Source of the DNA: Aculops lycopersici
Lineage: Eukaryota > Arthropoda > Arachnida > Trombidiformes > Eriophyidae
Reading direction: 5' to 3'
Assembly (NCBI GenBank): GCA_015350385.1
Contig: WNKI01000003.1
Coordinates: 1-64,000, forward strand
DNA length: 64,000 nucleotides
The translations under genes and the position numbers were made by a program. The notes beneath the pieces were generated by a model, which was not told the origin of the DNA, made no database searches, and saw nothing but the letters and a program-made list of their open reading frames with translations. Position 1 is the first letter of the stretch; every line of letters begins with the position of its first letter. This document shows positions 18,060-29,088 of the stretch, in pieces.

Positions 18060-21000
18060 CTTGTTGTTCGTTGATTTGGGTTGATATTTTACTGTAAAGT
18101 TTCAAATGCCTCACTTTGCTACTTCAAGTTCTTTGTCGATTGAGTGTGTGGCTTCTCCTTGTTGATCTTGTTTGTTCGAAACGCGAATGTTCTTGGGAAG
18201 CGTAATAATTTCAACTTGAGTCAATGTGTGATTGTGGAGATTAAATATCTGATTGCAAGTTAGTGAGATGATTTTTATTTTGGATATTACAATTGCCAAT
18301 GGTAATCAATTGCACGGATCGTGTTAACTTGAGACAATTTGATTGGCTTGTGTAAGATGAGAGTCGCACAGATACGCGTAACGCGTTGAGAGCTATTATG
18401 GGAAAGACAGAGCAAAATCGAGTGGTGCATTTACATAGCAAAAGCACACGAACGATGCATCAACTTGCTCGACGCACTTGTCGCTCGTTGGGCCGATGCT
18501 AGGGAAGCTCTGCGTGAAGTTGGCGCAACAGCAGCCTTGCAAGTTGCAAGGCTCGCGTTTAGTCTTGCTGGAAAAAGTTGTTTTTGTTGTTCTGCGGTTG
18601 ACTCTCCGGCGTTTAAGTGCAGAAGGCAGAAATTGTGTTTGCAACGCGCTTTATGGGCGGCCTAGAGTGGTCGTGCGACGCTCGAACGTCCGAAAAAGTT
18701 GAAACTATCTGAGCAAGTGAGTCGCTTCCAACTTATTTCAGGCGACAGCCGACTGCTGCGCGCCGAGATAGACTCCACAACTTGCGAGGAGTTTTACCCG
18801 AAAGTTGTTGTTGTTGCGATTGCATTTGATTGCTTTCCCAGTGTTATGATTATCATATCGACTTAAAGCCATGGTAGTTGTAGTCTTTGGGTTTGGTTGT
18901 TGGGTTGCTGTCGCACGAGTTTGTACTCTTCGCTAAATACGTAGACCTACCGCGAGTAGTAGTCGCTCTCGTCTCAACGCGCCGAGACACGACAGCCGAA
19001 GAGTGTGGGAGGCGCAACTTGCTTCTACTACTATTGCTGCTGCTGCTACTACTACTAAAACTACTACCAAATCTAAGGGAACAGAGCCTGCAAGTGACGA
19101 GCACTATACCTTCGAGAATGGCGGCGGGAAAGTCGGCTTCTAAGCTCAATTTGTTGGTAGGCCAATGTGCCGTATGAAGCGACTTGCCAGTCACTACCGC
19201 AACGGCCTCGCCTCCTCCGCCTCCTACCTATAGTAGCAATAGTTACCACAGTAACCATGGTAAGCTAATGGAGAGGCGAGAGTCAGGAGGTCTGATGCCG
19301 CCGCGCCCTACGCCTGGCTAACTCATAGAATTTGAAGGGGGGAAATGAACTCACTTCTTTGTATACGGGCTAAACAACAAGCGAGATTCTATCCAGATGG
19401 CTTCTCACTCTAGTTCCCTCATTTACCTAGTTCATCAAGCACATTGCTTCTCCAGCTTCCTTAAAGTTTTACTCACATGTTTGTGGACTCCAACGACGCG
19501 CGACTATTAAGTAGCGATAACAGAATCACAAGCTCGCTAGCTGGCCGATAAAACAGAAGCTTGGTTTCGCTGGAATTGGAAGTGTACTACCTCCCCGCTT
19601 CAATTAGTAGCAAGCTTTCTTGTCAGCTTAACGTTGAGCTAAGCTAGTGTTTGAGTGATAGACTAGCCTAAAGTTTGTGAAGATAAGTTGGAGTTCGTCG
19701 ATTGATTTCCGTTCTTTTGTTTGTTAATTGCGCGGATAAAAAGCGCAATTGTTTTCATCGGCTGTCGAGTTGTACTGGAGAGTGGAGGAAAAGTATCGCA
19801 CATTGGCGAGTCTTATCGCACGTTGGCAAGAAATCTAACTGCACGTATATTTGCAAATTTGCAGCCGATTTCATCAACCTACAGCAAGCGAGCAACTGCT
19901 CTCGCTCCCCTGAACGGTAGTGTCTCAACTTTGACTTCTTATTCTGTGGTGCACTATTGTGTTTTGCAGGTAAGCTAACCAGTTAACGCAAGTCTATTTC
20001 TAATCTAGCCTAAGGCAAACCAACAGTCACAAGTTGGAAATTATTTTTGCACTTGCGACAAGCTTAAAGTGAAGACCGAAGATTAAACAATTTTATTTAT
20101 ATGCTAGAGTTTAAGTCTTCTTAGTACATAAAGAAAATAGTCTTTCGTGCAAAGGCAGTTTAGAGAAAAGAACCAACCGACGCAGTCGAGGACATGTAAT
20201 ACAGGTAAGATCGACGAGCTAACGCCGTTTAGATAACCGCGCGACAAGTGGTTTTTTGGTTTTGTTTTCTTAGTACGTGCGCTGGATGGTTCTGCATGGT
20301 GAGCGAATTGCTTCACCAGCTAGACTTCAATGATGATAATGATGGTGATTATTTTGCTGCAAGCTTGGAGTCATCGATATGAGACAATGCGTTTCGCAAT
20401 CGTGTGAGCGGATTACAATTTAGAATTTTGTCACCAAACACTTGCAACGGCGACGAAAATAACAACGACGACGACTTGCAGATGACGCATATTGAGTGGG
20501 AGGTATCAAAACATTTAGTCACTAGTCACAACGGGTACAATTTACTCATAGCGACCTCTTCAGTGGCTAACGAGAAGTATCGCCATTATTTCCACGGCAG
20601 CCATATTATGATACAAGGAAAATTCAAAACTCGCGCCTCACTTGCCTCGGGCGAGATGATGAGGCGACCGAGGCAGCGAAAATTTCTCGCACCTGTTGAC
20701 GCGCTTGACGCACAACGAAGCCATTGATGCTTACGGATACTAGAATCACCGTCCTTCTTAAGGCAGCGCAACTCAACTTGCTTTTCCCTTGCCTAGCTAT
20801 CATCAGTTCAGTTGAGTCGATCGCAAGTCGTTAGCCGAATTGAGTCTGCCTGTATATCTGTCTAGCGACGAGTTAGTAGATGGCCACTTATTCTAAGCGG
20901 CGAGCTAGCCAGTTGTAAACCGCAATGAGCGCAAATGGACGAAAATCCATTGAATAGTAGTGAAATTTGCTAGCCTCTTGATTCATATAACGCTGTCTGG

Positions 21001-21751
21001 TTAGCCGGTTGGTGGTTCTTTTCCCTAGATTTTAGCACAAGCACGATGGTATATAGAGAGGATAAGCATATTGTGTCTAGCTAGAAATAAATTGACTTAT
21101 GCTATGCGTTTCGTTATCGCCTCCGGCCTGCATCACACACATAACTTCTATCCTTTAGATTACTGCACAAATTTCCATAGACTGAGTGGCAGCGGTGCAG
21201 CAGATGGCGGTCGGCCGCTGACGCCGCATTGGCTGCGATAGCAACGTCGCCACAAGGGCTGGCCATTGCAGATTTCGGAGCACTGCAGCGCAGCCCAAAC
21301 TAGCAGCAACCGTCTCCTGTGGAGCAGGAAGCTTCGAGCAGCCAATGGGACTTTTCTACAAGTTGCAACTTGCAACGACAGTGACTGCGACAGCAATAAC
21401 GACTACGACAACCACGGCACTCGGTATAATTGACAGATCCTTATTTTAGTGAGAGTCGAATCACTATTACTATCATTTCTATAGTCTATCGTGATCATCT
21501 AACATTTGCTTTACACAGGGAATAGAGACTAATTCACACTATTATTACAACTAATAAGTTTGCCACACAGTGATAGTTATATAATCACATCTTCTATTAT
21601 ATTACGAATAGATTGTTCCTTTGTCATCATCATCGTCAAAAGAAAGTCAAGATCACGTTACGTATTTTCATTATATCATCTAAGAATTTTAAGACAGGTT
21701 TATTGATTTCTTCTCTTGAATTGTTCAAAGAATACAGATAAACTACACAAA
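18060..21751. other. Gene-free 3.7 kb, possible 5' UTR exon of the REEP gene
   Basis: No recognisable protein is encoded. Several frames of 60-115 codons exist on both strands but have no signature and overlap each other. A strong donor (GCAG|GTAAGC, exon end 19969) and an AG at 21696-21697, 54 bp before the REEP start codon, could define a 5' UTR intron of that gene; this is speculative. Small (CTA/CTG)n repeats are at about 19023-19065. The stretch may hold regulatory DNA of the REEP gene and of the four-helix gene. Confidence 0.4.
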
Positions 21752-22261
21752 ATGAGCCAATATTATCAATTAGCAGTTAACCAACTGGATGCCATGGTGC
21801 ACGATAAGCAAAGCCAACTAACGCCTTACTTCGAAAAGGCCGAAAAGGCCACTGGTGTCAAGCGCGTCTACTTGGCCCAAGCAGCAATTGCGATAGTCGG
21901 ACTTTACCTCATTGTCGGCAGGGCTGCCCAATTTGTTTGCAATATGATCGGCTTCATCTATCCAGCCTACAAGTCGCTAGTTGCTCTCGAAACCTCAAAC
22001 AAGGAGGACGATTCTAAGTGGCTCACCTACTGGGTTGTGTTTGCCGCCTTCTCGGTGGTTGAGTTCTTCTCGGACATATTAATGAGTTGGTTCCCTCTCT
22101 ATTGGTTGGTTAAGGTTGCCTTTCTACTCTGGTGCTCGGCTGACATCCCAGCCAATGGTTCGGCCCTCCTATACAATCGCTTCATTAGGCCGCTCTTTTT
22201 GCAACACAAGAGCAAGCTGCCGGGATCCACCACTAACGGATCGCCAAGCAAGAAGGATTAA
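21752..22261 (+). CDS. REEP5/6-type ER membrane-shaping protein
   Basis: REEP5/DP1/Yop1 proteins form hairpins in the ER membrane and create tubule curvature. The 169-residue protein has the full TB2/DP1/HVA22 domain: GLYLIVGRAAQFVCNMIGFIYPAYKSLVALE, then the near-invariant SKWLTYWVVFAAFSVVEFFSDILMSWFPLYWLVK, then FLLWCSADIPANGSALLYNRFIRPLFLQH. Hydrophobic hairpins lie at about 47-75 and 85-125. The N-terminal amphipathic part (LDAMVHDKQSQLTPYFEKAEKATGVKR) matches REEP5 and REEP6 rather than REEP1-4. The C-terminal tail is short and ends PSKKD. A TTG 36 bp upstream is in frame, but ATG 21752 fits the family. Very secure family call; REEP5 versus REEP6 cannot be decided. Confidence 0.95.
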   Translation: MSQYYQLAVNQLDAMVHDKQSQLTPYFEKAEKATGVKRVYLAQAAIAIVGLYLIVGRAAQFVCNMIGFIYPAYKSLVALETSNKEDDSKWLTYWVVFAAFSVVEFFSDILMSWFPLYWLVKVAFLLWCSADIPANGSALLYNRFIRPLFLQHKSKLPGSTTNGSPSKKD

Positions 22262-22845
22262 GAGAAACTCACTACAAGCTAGAGGAGATGGTTTAGATAG
22301 ATTTTCCAATTGAAGAGAAGTGAAGATAGAAGAGAATATGTGACAATGTCAAAAATTATCAACTTAGTATGAAGTAAATCTAATTACAACAGCAACAACT
22401 GATACAAGAATTTTAACAGCAAACAGAGATTTGTAATGTGATGGTCACTCGAGATCATGGATTTTCGTAGGACAGGATAAATTTTTATATATGATACATA
22501 CAGAAAAATTAGAAACAGAGGGCCTCAGGCTGGAAGCATGCAGAACTTCAGGACAAATGAACTTGAATGTCCATTATGAGCTGTCATCAATCAGTCGCTA
22601 GCATCTCATGACTGATATAAAGCCTAGAGGCTCAAAACACTCTCTGAATTGCATTAATGTTTCTACCTCATCTTTTATTGCATTTCTCGTTGTCAGGTGA
22701 CAACATCAACCTGATACCTGTTGTCAGATGACTAACTTGAAAAGGATATTGTATAGATCTTATTTTACTTTGGCTCTTTATTGCACAATCTTTAGATATT
22801 GTATCATATTAACCATGATCAATAGCCGTAAGCTGCTAGATGAAC
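22262..22845. other. 3' regions between convergent REEP and repeat-protein genes
   Basis: AT-rich, 584 bp, no supportable exon. It should contain the 3' UTR of the REEP gene and of the minus-strand repeat protein. Nothing else recognised. Confidence 0.45.
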
Positions 22846-25197
22846 TCATCCTCGCGATCTCCACGATCCTCTGCGTCCATGGTGTCTTCTTCTCCGACGC
22901 CATCTGCCACGACGATGACGACCACCACCCCCGCGAGTACCTTCGTCAATATCGATGGTGTCATCTTCGTCGTCGTCATCGTCCTCATCCCCGCCCTCGT
23001 TAACTGTAGTGTGATGCTCCTCGATGATCACATGACCTTGAGCATCAGTTTGCTGGTTGGTGATAGTTTGTTGTTGTCCAGGTTGTACAATAGTCTGCGA
23101 CTGTCCTGGCCGCACGATGGTCTGTTGTCCAGGCTGGATGTTGGTTTGCTCTTGTCCTGGTTGCACAATGGTCTTTTGTCCAGGCTGGATGATGGTTTGC
23201 TCCTGTCCTGGTTGCACAATGGTCTGTTTTCCAGGCTGGATGTTGGTTTGCTCTTGTCCTGGTTGCACAATGGTCTGTTGTCCAGGTTGGATGTTGGTTT
23301 GCTCTTGTCCTGGTTGCACAGTTGTTTGTTGTTGTGCTGGTATGACAGTTGGTTGTTGTTGTAACTCATTCGCTTGTGCCCCAGGTTGGGCAGCAGGTTG
23401 CTCATTTTTCTTCGTCTTGGTCTTTGACTTGGACTTCATCTGCAGCTCATCCGGTTTGGCACCATCGGTGACAGTTGCCTTGGCGTTGGGTTCATCGATG
23501 GTTTCCTTTTCCTTTTTGTTCCTCTTATTCTTGTGCTTTTTATCTTTCTTTCCCTTTTTACCCCTTGGTTTGGTAGCTTGAGCACCCTTCTCTTTGATAC
23601 CATTAGCACCTGGTTCGGTATTGATGGTAGTTTCGTTCATGACGTCAACATTGACATTTGGGTTAACGCCTGAAGCTGGTTGGTTTCCGTTTGCAGCTTT
23701 AGTTTGGGCTGCCCTATTCGCCGATGCTCCACCCGTGGCCCCATCAGCCTTGACATTGTCCACCTTTCCTTCCTCTTCCTCCTGTTCGTCCTTCTCGTTA
23801 TCCTCATCAGCGCCTTCGTCATCCTCGTCGGACTCTTCCTCGCTATCATCGTTGGCTGCCGGAGCTGGAGCAACAGTGGTAACACTTGCTCCTGGAGCAG
23901 CATTACCTGTAGCAGCAACAGCCTGTTGAACTGGTTGAGCTGGGGCAATCGGAGCTACAGTGGTCGATTGACCCGCAGCTTCCGATTGACCCTTCTGGTT
24001 CGTTGCGTCAGTGGCGGCGGCTATAGCCGGAGCTGGTGTTGTAGAAGTGGTGGCCTTATTCGCAGAAGCATCAGCTGAAACTTCACTGATCTTCACGTGA
24101 TTGACCACATCCTCCTCTTCGTTGCCCGAATCCTCAACTACTAGCCCATCGGCCTGATCCTTAACCCGAGTCTCCTCCACATTATTGCGCAACTTCTTCT
24201 TTTTGTTGCCCACCCCTTTCACATGAACCTTTCCTTTGAGGGCCTTTGGTTGTGCTTTTGGTTGTGCTTTTGGTTGCTGTGTAGTTGATTGTTGCGCTAG
24301 TGGCTGCGGCTGACCCGCTGCTTGACCGCTAACTGGGACCGCAGGTTCGCCGCCGGATGGCGCTACGCTCGTTGTGGGAACGGGACTTTGGGTTGCCAAC
24401 TTTTGTTGCTGCGGAGCTGGGGTCGTCACAGTGACAGGCGCAGCGGTAGTCGCTGGTAGTTCTTGTTGAGGTTGTTGTTGTTGTTGTTGTTGTTGTTTCG
24501 ACTGTTGCTGTTGCGCAGCGCTCGTCGTCGTCTCGGTGGCAGCGGTGGTTGCGGCGCCAGCTGGAGCTTGAGGTTTAGCTTTTGCCGGTTCGCTGGCCTC
24601 TTGAGCTTTCGCTCGTTGTTCCTTTTGGCCTGGAACATTCTTCTTGTTCTCGTCCCCATTTTCGTGACCCGCTGGCGTCTTTGTGGCGCTCGCTGGCCCG
24701 TTACCCGGCGCCCGGTCGATGCCACTTCCCCGAACGTCGCTTTCCCCATCTTGAACATTGGCCTCCTCGTCGCCCTCTACTTCATCGTCATCATCCACAA
24801 GCTCGTCCTCGATTTCGTAGATCACTTTGCGGCCATCTGCCAAGGTATCCTCCACTATCCTAACTTGGCGTCGCGCATTTGGGTCCACTTGTGCCCGAGC
24901 CGCCTGGGCGTCGTCCAGCAGCACAGTTTTTTGTTCGCCAGGCGCGAGCTGGTGTGCGAGCCTCATCACTCCCTCGTCCAGCTGCTCATTTGTTGCATCG
25001 TTATCGTTAACGTCTAGCTTTTGGCCAGTTGTTTCTGGATGAGCTCCCACTACTTGTAACCTAGGATTGGTTTTATCAGTAGCTGGCGCTGGGCTGGCTA
25101 GCGACTGGCGCGTGGCTGGCGAGCTAATGAGGACCAGGAAGACGGTAGTAGCTAAAATCAGCGCCCATTGTCTAGTGTTTGTGTCGCCTATAGACAT
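22846..25197 (-). CDS. Secreted low-complexity repeat protein (mucin-like)
   Basis: A 783-residue single-exon protein with a signal peptide (RQWALILATTVFLVLISSPA) and almost no ordered domain. In order: a short conserved-looking stretch (RRQVRIVEDTLADGRKVIYEIEDELVDDDD, about 110-140), acidic and Lys-rich runs, a poly-Gln block, long Ala/Pro/Thr/Gln mucin-like stretches, several KKGKKDKKHKNKR basic clusters, a tandem array of QPGQ-containing 17-residue repeats (about 625-710), an Asp/Glu run and a Gly/Arg/His-rich end (GGGGRHRRGRWRRRRRHHGRR). I do not recognise a family. Thr/Ser-Pro density suggests O-glycosylation, and the alternating acidic and basic blocks suggest a matrix, cuticle, silk or mineral-associated protein. 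These roles are inference. High GC and repeats give long shadow frames on the opposite strand. Confidence 0.8.
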   Translation of the reverse strand: MSIGDTNTRQWALILATTVFLVLISSPATRQSLASPAPATDKTNPRLQVVGAHPETTGQKLDVNDNDATNEQLDEGVMRLAHQLAPGEQKTVLLDDAQAARAQVDPNARRQVRIVEDTLADGRKVIYEIEDELVDDDDEVEGDEEANVQDGESDVRGSGIDRAPGNGPASATKTPAGHENGDENKKNVPGQKEQRAKAQEASEPAKAKPQAPAGAATTAATETTTSAAQQQQSKQQQQQQQQPQQELPATTAAPVTVTTPAPQQQKLATQSPVPTTSVAPSGGEPAVPVSGQAAGQPQPLAQQSTTQQPKAQPKAQPKALKGKVHVKGVGNKKKKLRNNVEETRVKDQADGLVVEDSGNEEEDVVNHVKISEVSADASANKATTSTTPAPAIAAATDATNQKGQSEAAGQSTTVAPIAPAQPVQQAVAATGNAAPGASVTTVAPAPAANDDSEEESDEDDEGADEDNEKDEQEEEEGKVDNVKADGATGGASANRAAQTKAANGNQPASGVNPNVNVDVMNETTINTEPGANGIKEKGAQATKPRGKKGKKDKKHKNKRNKKEKETIDEPNAKATVTDGAKPDELQMKSKSKTKTKKNEQPAAQPGAQANELQQQPTVIPAQQQTTVQPGQEQTNIQPGQQTIVQPGQEQTNIQPGKQTIVQPGQEQTIIQPGQKTIVQPGQEQTNIQPGQQTIVRPGQSQTIVQPGQQQTITNQQTDAQGHVIIEEHHTTVNEGGDEDDDDDEDDTIDIDEGTRGGGGRHRRGRWRRRRRHHGRRGSWRSRG
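23072..23330. repeat. 51-bp tandem repeat encoding QPGQ motifs
   Basis: About five copies of a 51-bp unit lie inside the secreted repeat protein. On the minus strand each unit encodes a 17-residue repeat of the type TIVQPGQEQTNIQPGQQ, with substitutions N/I, Q/K and E/S between copies. The last copies break into half units (TIVRPGQSQ, TIVQPGQQQ). The low divergence between copies points to recent unequal crossing-over or slippage. Confidence 0.9.
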
Positions 25198-26204
25198 GGC
25201 GAGAGAAAAACTAATATCGAATCGAGTTCTTTCAATTCAGTTCAGTTCAGTTATATTTGATTAGATTCGATTCCATCTATAGAGGTAGCAAATAATTGCA
25301 AAATTAATGTTCTCGTCAATTCGATTTGATTAGATTGACGATGACCTTTTGCCTAGCTCCGTTCTGGACTCTAGTAAATAGTTTGTTAGCAGGATAAAAA
25401 ATTCGTCAACCAGCGCGACAGGTGGTTGTTTATAGCTCGAACAAGAGGCAAGGCTAATTTTAGCCCTAGCTCCAGCTTAGATTTGTGCCTCCTCTCTTTC
25501 GGCTAACTGGCCCCAAAAACTCGCTGCTCCCTGGCAGCGGCGGGCGAGCGATTGAGTAGACCATTGCGCAATCTAGTCCCCGGTGGATCGTCGAGCGAAC
25601 TGTACCCAGCTTCTAGTTTTAAGGCTAAAATTTGAACGGCCAGGAGATTGGCTAGCGAGCAAACAAACAGCAAGTGGTTGTTCGCCGCGTTTCTCAGGGC
25701 GAGCGGAACAAGATGGCCGACGTCGCCGCCGTTGGCCTCGGAGGGCGGAACAGCAAGCGAGGCAGCAGCAGCACTAGCAGCCGCAGAGCAAGAGAACGAC
25801 AGCGAGACGCGCACGCTGCGTTCGGTGGAAATTTGCGCGCGTCGCCAAGTCAGTTTCTTTCTTGTGTGGTTGCTGCTACAACACAGTGAGTCACACAAAG
25901 TCTCTCAGAAAAAGTCTCTCTGTTTCGTTTGTTCGTTCGCTTGCTTGCAGTTGTCGTCTTCAATTGGCGCTGTTGTTGCTGTTGCTGCGAGACAAAAAAG
26001 AAGCGAAACTCGCGAGGCACGCGGACGCACGAAGCGACGAGGGAGAAGTTCGCAAAGTTACGGCCAAATTTAGAGCCGGCAAGCGAAACTGGCAGCAACA
26101 GCGCGCACAACAGCAACACGCCAACCACCAGCCCCGAAAGCAACAGCAGGAGCGAACTTGGGCGCCGTTGCCGTCGCCGCCGCGCGGCCCAGACCAAACG
26201 AACA

Positions 26205-26264
26205 AGCGAACGGCCGAGCGAACGGCCGAGCGAACGGCCGAGCGAACGGTCGAGCGAACGGCGA
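26205..26264. repeat. 12-bp minisatellite, GCGAACGGCCGA unit
   Basis: About five near-identical tandem copies of GCGAACGGCCGA, with one C-to-T change in the fourth copy. The unit is a multiple of three, so all frames through it stay open (for example ERTA on the plus strand), which explains the spurious long frames here. Confidence 0.9.
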
Positions 26265-26475
26265 GCCACAACGAGCGAGAGACGGAGAGAACAACGAGCG
26301 TTTGGCCAAAAAGTTCGCTGGCGAACGAACCAGCGCGCCGCCTCCATCTTGCCGTTGCCGTGTGCGCTGCCAATGCTGTTGCTTCTTTGCGAGCGCCGAG
26401 ATTCGCTGTTTCGCGAGCGAACTTTTCTCGGAATCCACAGGCTGAGCCGAGGGACTCCTTCTCGCTTTAGCGTCG

Positions 26476-26507
<32 letters not shown>
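26476..26507. repeat. (CT)n microsatellite
   Basis: A CT dinucleotide run interrupted once by TT. On the opposite strand it is a GAGA-type tract. Confidence 0.9.
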
Positions 26508-27141
26508 ACCTCGCTGGCCAAGGCGCTCGCACAAAACGCGCACGGCCAGCCGAGAGTGGCGAACTAACGACGAGCCCGAAAGTTCATTCGATGGCAGCAA
26601 TGGCGCCCGCGACAGCGAACTTTCTTCAAGACGCTTGCGCGTCCTGCTAGCAATAACAACCGCCGCCGGACCCACATTGTGAGTAATCTCGCCGACATCT
26701 AGTCAACGAGAGTTTTCTCGCTGGCCAGCAGTAGAAAGCAGGATAGATTCGATGCAGCTTTTAGCGTAAAAGCGAGACAGAAATCTGCTGCAATACGCAG
26801 CTCGGCACCACGAGGCGCAAGCTCGAGGAGGGCGAGCAAATTTGAGGCTCGAACCAGCGGCAAGTAGCTCGGCAGCGTGAGCTTGTTGAGCTTTCCTGTC
26901 GCGCTCTCCTCAAGTTTGTTAGAGCGGTGGCTGTCGTATTTGCGGAGAGTAGTTGCGATTTCAATTGCGCTCAACAGTTGGGCTCAACAAGCAAGCGAAC
27001 AACAGCAAGCTAAGGAGAAAAAGAACGAGAAAGAGATCTAGAAAGAGTGAGCGAGCGAGAGCATTGAGAACATGTGTTCCGTCTGAGTTGCAGCACCGTC
27101 GCCATGATTGCTCACCGTCGCCCTCGGTGGCTGTAGCATTA

Positions 27142-27166
27142 GTGGTGGTGGTGGTGGTGGTGGTGG
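27142..27166. repeat. (GGT)n microsatellite
   Basis: Eight GTG/GGT units in a row in the GC-rich region upstream of the POU gene. Confidence 0.9.
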
Positions 27167-28781
27167 CAGCAATAGCAGCAGCTACAGCGAGCGCTGCGAC
27201 AACGTCGAAGCTAAAGCCGGCAAGGTGGCCGCCGCCGAGTCGGTGGTTGCAGTGTTCGCTAACAAGTCTTTGCAATCGCGTAATGCGCTAGCAGCTCAGA
27301 TTAGTTCTATTCAGTTTATTTCCAGCTCTATTCTGTCTCTCTGTTACGTTCTGACTTCTTGGTCGTTGTCGTAGTCGTCGCCAGCAAGCTTCTCGCTTTC
27401 GTCAGAGTTCACGGCGCCTTGTGTCCTCTCGCTAATGGCGGCGACTCTCGCTTGCCCGACAGGCAGTGACTAAAACGAGGCAGCGAGAAGCAGCATGAGA
27501 GCAGAAGAAATAGCAAGGGCAAGGTGAGAGCAACACGCTTTCTTTGTCTGCGCTCCTCTCGCTTGCCGCCTGTGTCCTCTCACATCACACTGGACGGTCC
27601 GAGTGCCGGCCACGCCCACACCCGTGGCGCGACCCCAAGCGTACCGAACGCTTAGCCAGTAGGAGCTAGTCTGAGGTCGGCTCGCGGCGACGACCGCTGG
27701 TTTCTCTTTGTGGGGCGACTCGGCGGAGTTTGGGTTTAGCTAGCGCGCGCTAGTCTTTGTTGTTCTGCCCGCAATGTTGCTCGAGAGTCGCGAGTCGCAA
27801 CAATAACAACAGCAACAACTACGTTAACGAGAGCAGCAGCAACAACAACAACAACCAGGAGGGACCCATTAGGTCTGGTCGACGTGTAGTCGAATTTGGG
27901 AGCGAACTCAAACTAGAAGTGGAAGTCGGGACGTCAGTGGTCGACGACGAGGACGGACACAATGGGAAGAGCGCGCATTAGGCCGCCGGCTCAAAGCGCA
28001 CAGAGCGATCGGCCACCGGCGCAAACGACGCGCCAGCGACGGCAGCTGCGCCGACAGAAGAAGAGCTCTCGGCCTCCGCCCGCCTCCAGCTCTCCATCAC
28101 TCCAGCTCCCTAAGAATCGGTCAACTTTCAGCTCTGGGTTCCTCAGTTTGGTTGCAGCAACAGCAATGCCGACAGCAGTGCCGGATTCGCCAACTTTGGG
28201 CCGGCCCCAGTCTCTTGCTCAATTTTCGACAGCAACCAAGCAACCAACCAGCACACAGCTCGTCGGCCGGCCCAACGAGCTGGTTAGTTTGCGCGCGCTC
28301 CCCGGCCCCCTCGGCTCTCGCTTGCTTGTCTGTTGTTCTCTCTCTCTCTCTCTCTCTCCTCTCCAACTCTGGCTTTGGGTTGTTGCTCTTGGCGCCTTTG
28401 CTTCTGCGCTTCTAGCTCTGTGTAGCTTGCGAGCGGCTCTAACGACAACGACGGCGCCGCCGCTGCTGCTGCTTCTGCTGCTGTTCCTGTGCGCGTCTAC
28501 CGAAAAACAGCAACAACAGGCAGCAGCAGCAGCAGCAGCGTTTTTGTCTGCACGTCGCGCCGACTTCCACGACGCGGCGACCGCGATGCAGCAGCAGCAG
28601 TAGCAGCAGCAGCAGAAGCGGCGGCCAACTCGCATTGGCAGCAACGTTGCGAAGAGCGTGCTCGTTGTGTATTTGTGTGTGTGTGTTATTCGCGTCTGTG
28701 TGTTGCGCTCTCACTCAATCGGACAATCGGCGCGCCGAGGCCGCATTCGGTTTCCTTATCCCGTCCATTTAACAACTGTAT

Positions 28782-28834
28782 CTATCTATCCAAATCTATC
28801 TATCCATCCATCCATCCATCCATATATCCATCCA
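28782..28834. repeat. ATCT/ATCC tetranucleotide array
   Basis: Imperfect run of ATCT units followed by six or more ATCC units, about 255 bp before the POU start codon. It may lie in the promoter or the 5' UTR. Confidence 0.85.
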
Positions 28835-29088
28835 AGAAACTAGCACCCAAGACATATAGCGACACAAGACAACAAAGCCACCTAAGCTGCTAGCACTACC
28901 TCAAAACATTCAACCCTTACCCTACCTCACCACGACAACAAGTAATTGACTGTAGTTCGTGCAACAGCTCCAACGCGCAAATCGCAAGTATATTTATTTA
29001 TATAGTCAACAGACAACAAGTACTCATCTTTGTGGAAATATAAGTCCAATTATATAGATAAATATATAAATACAAAACGAATTACACC

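Larger units (their letters stand above)
25198..29088. other. GC-rich gene-free stretch upstream of the POU gene
   Basis: 3.9 kb with no supportable exon. Base composition is GC-rich and repeat-rich between about 25.5 and 28.7 kb: a 12-bp minisatellite at 26205-26264, (CT)n at 26476-26507 and 28336-28359, (GGT)n at 27142-27166, GCA/CAG runs at about 28515-28620, and an ATCC/ATCT array at 28782-28834. The composition keeps several frames open on both strands at once, so the 90-220-codon frames here are not evidence of genes. From 28.85 kb the sequence turns AT-rich just before the POU start codon, as expected of a 5' UTR. A GTGAGT donor-like site lies near 26676. This may be a CpG-rich promoter or enhancer region for the developmental POU gene (inference). 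Confidence 0.5.

Noticed and set aside
23057..23581. Cys-rich plus-strand frame with CPGCTMV repeats
   Set aside because: It is the antisense reading of the 51-bp repeat of the minus-strand secreted protein. The minus frame has a signal peptide and a full-length CDS.
25850..28714. Overlapping long open frames on both strands (up to ~220 codons) in the GC-rich region
   Set aside because: They overlap each other in most frames, consist of Arg/Ser/Ala/Leu low complexity, and arise from GC-rich repeats whose unit is a multiple of three. No domain or credible start.
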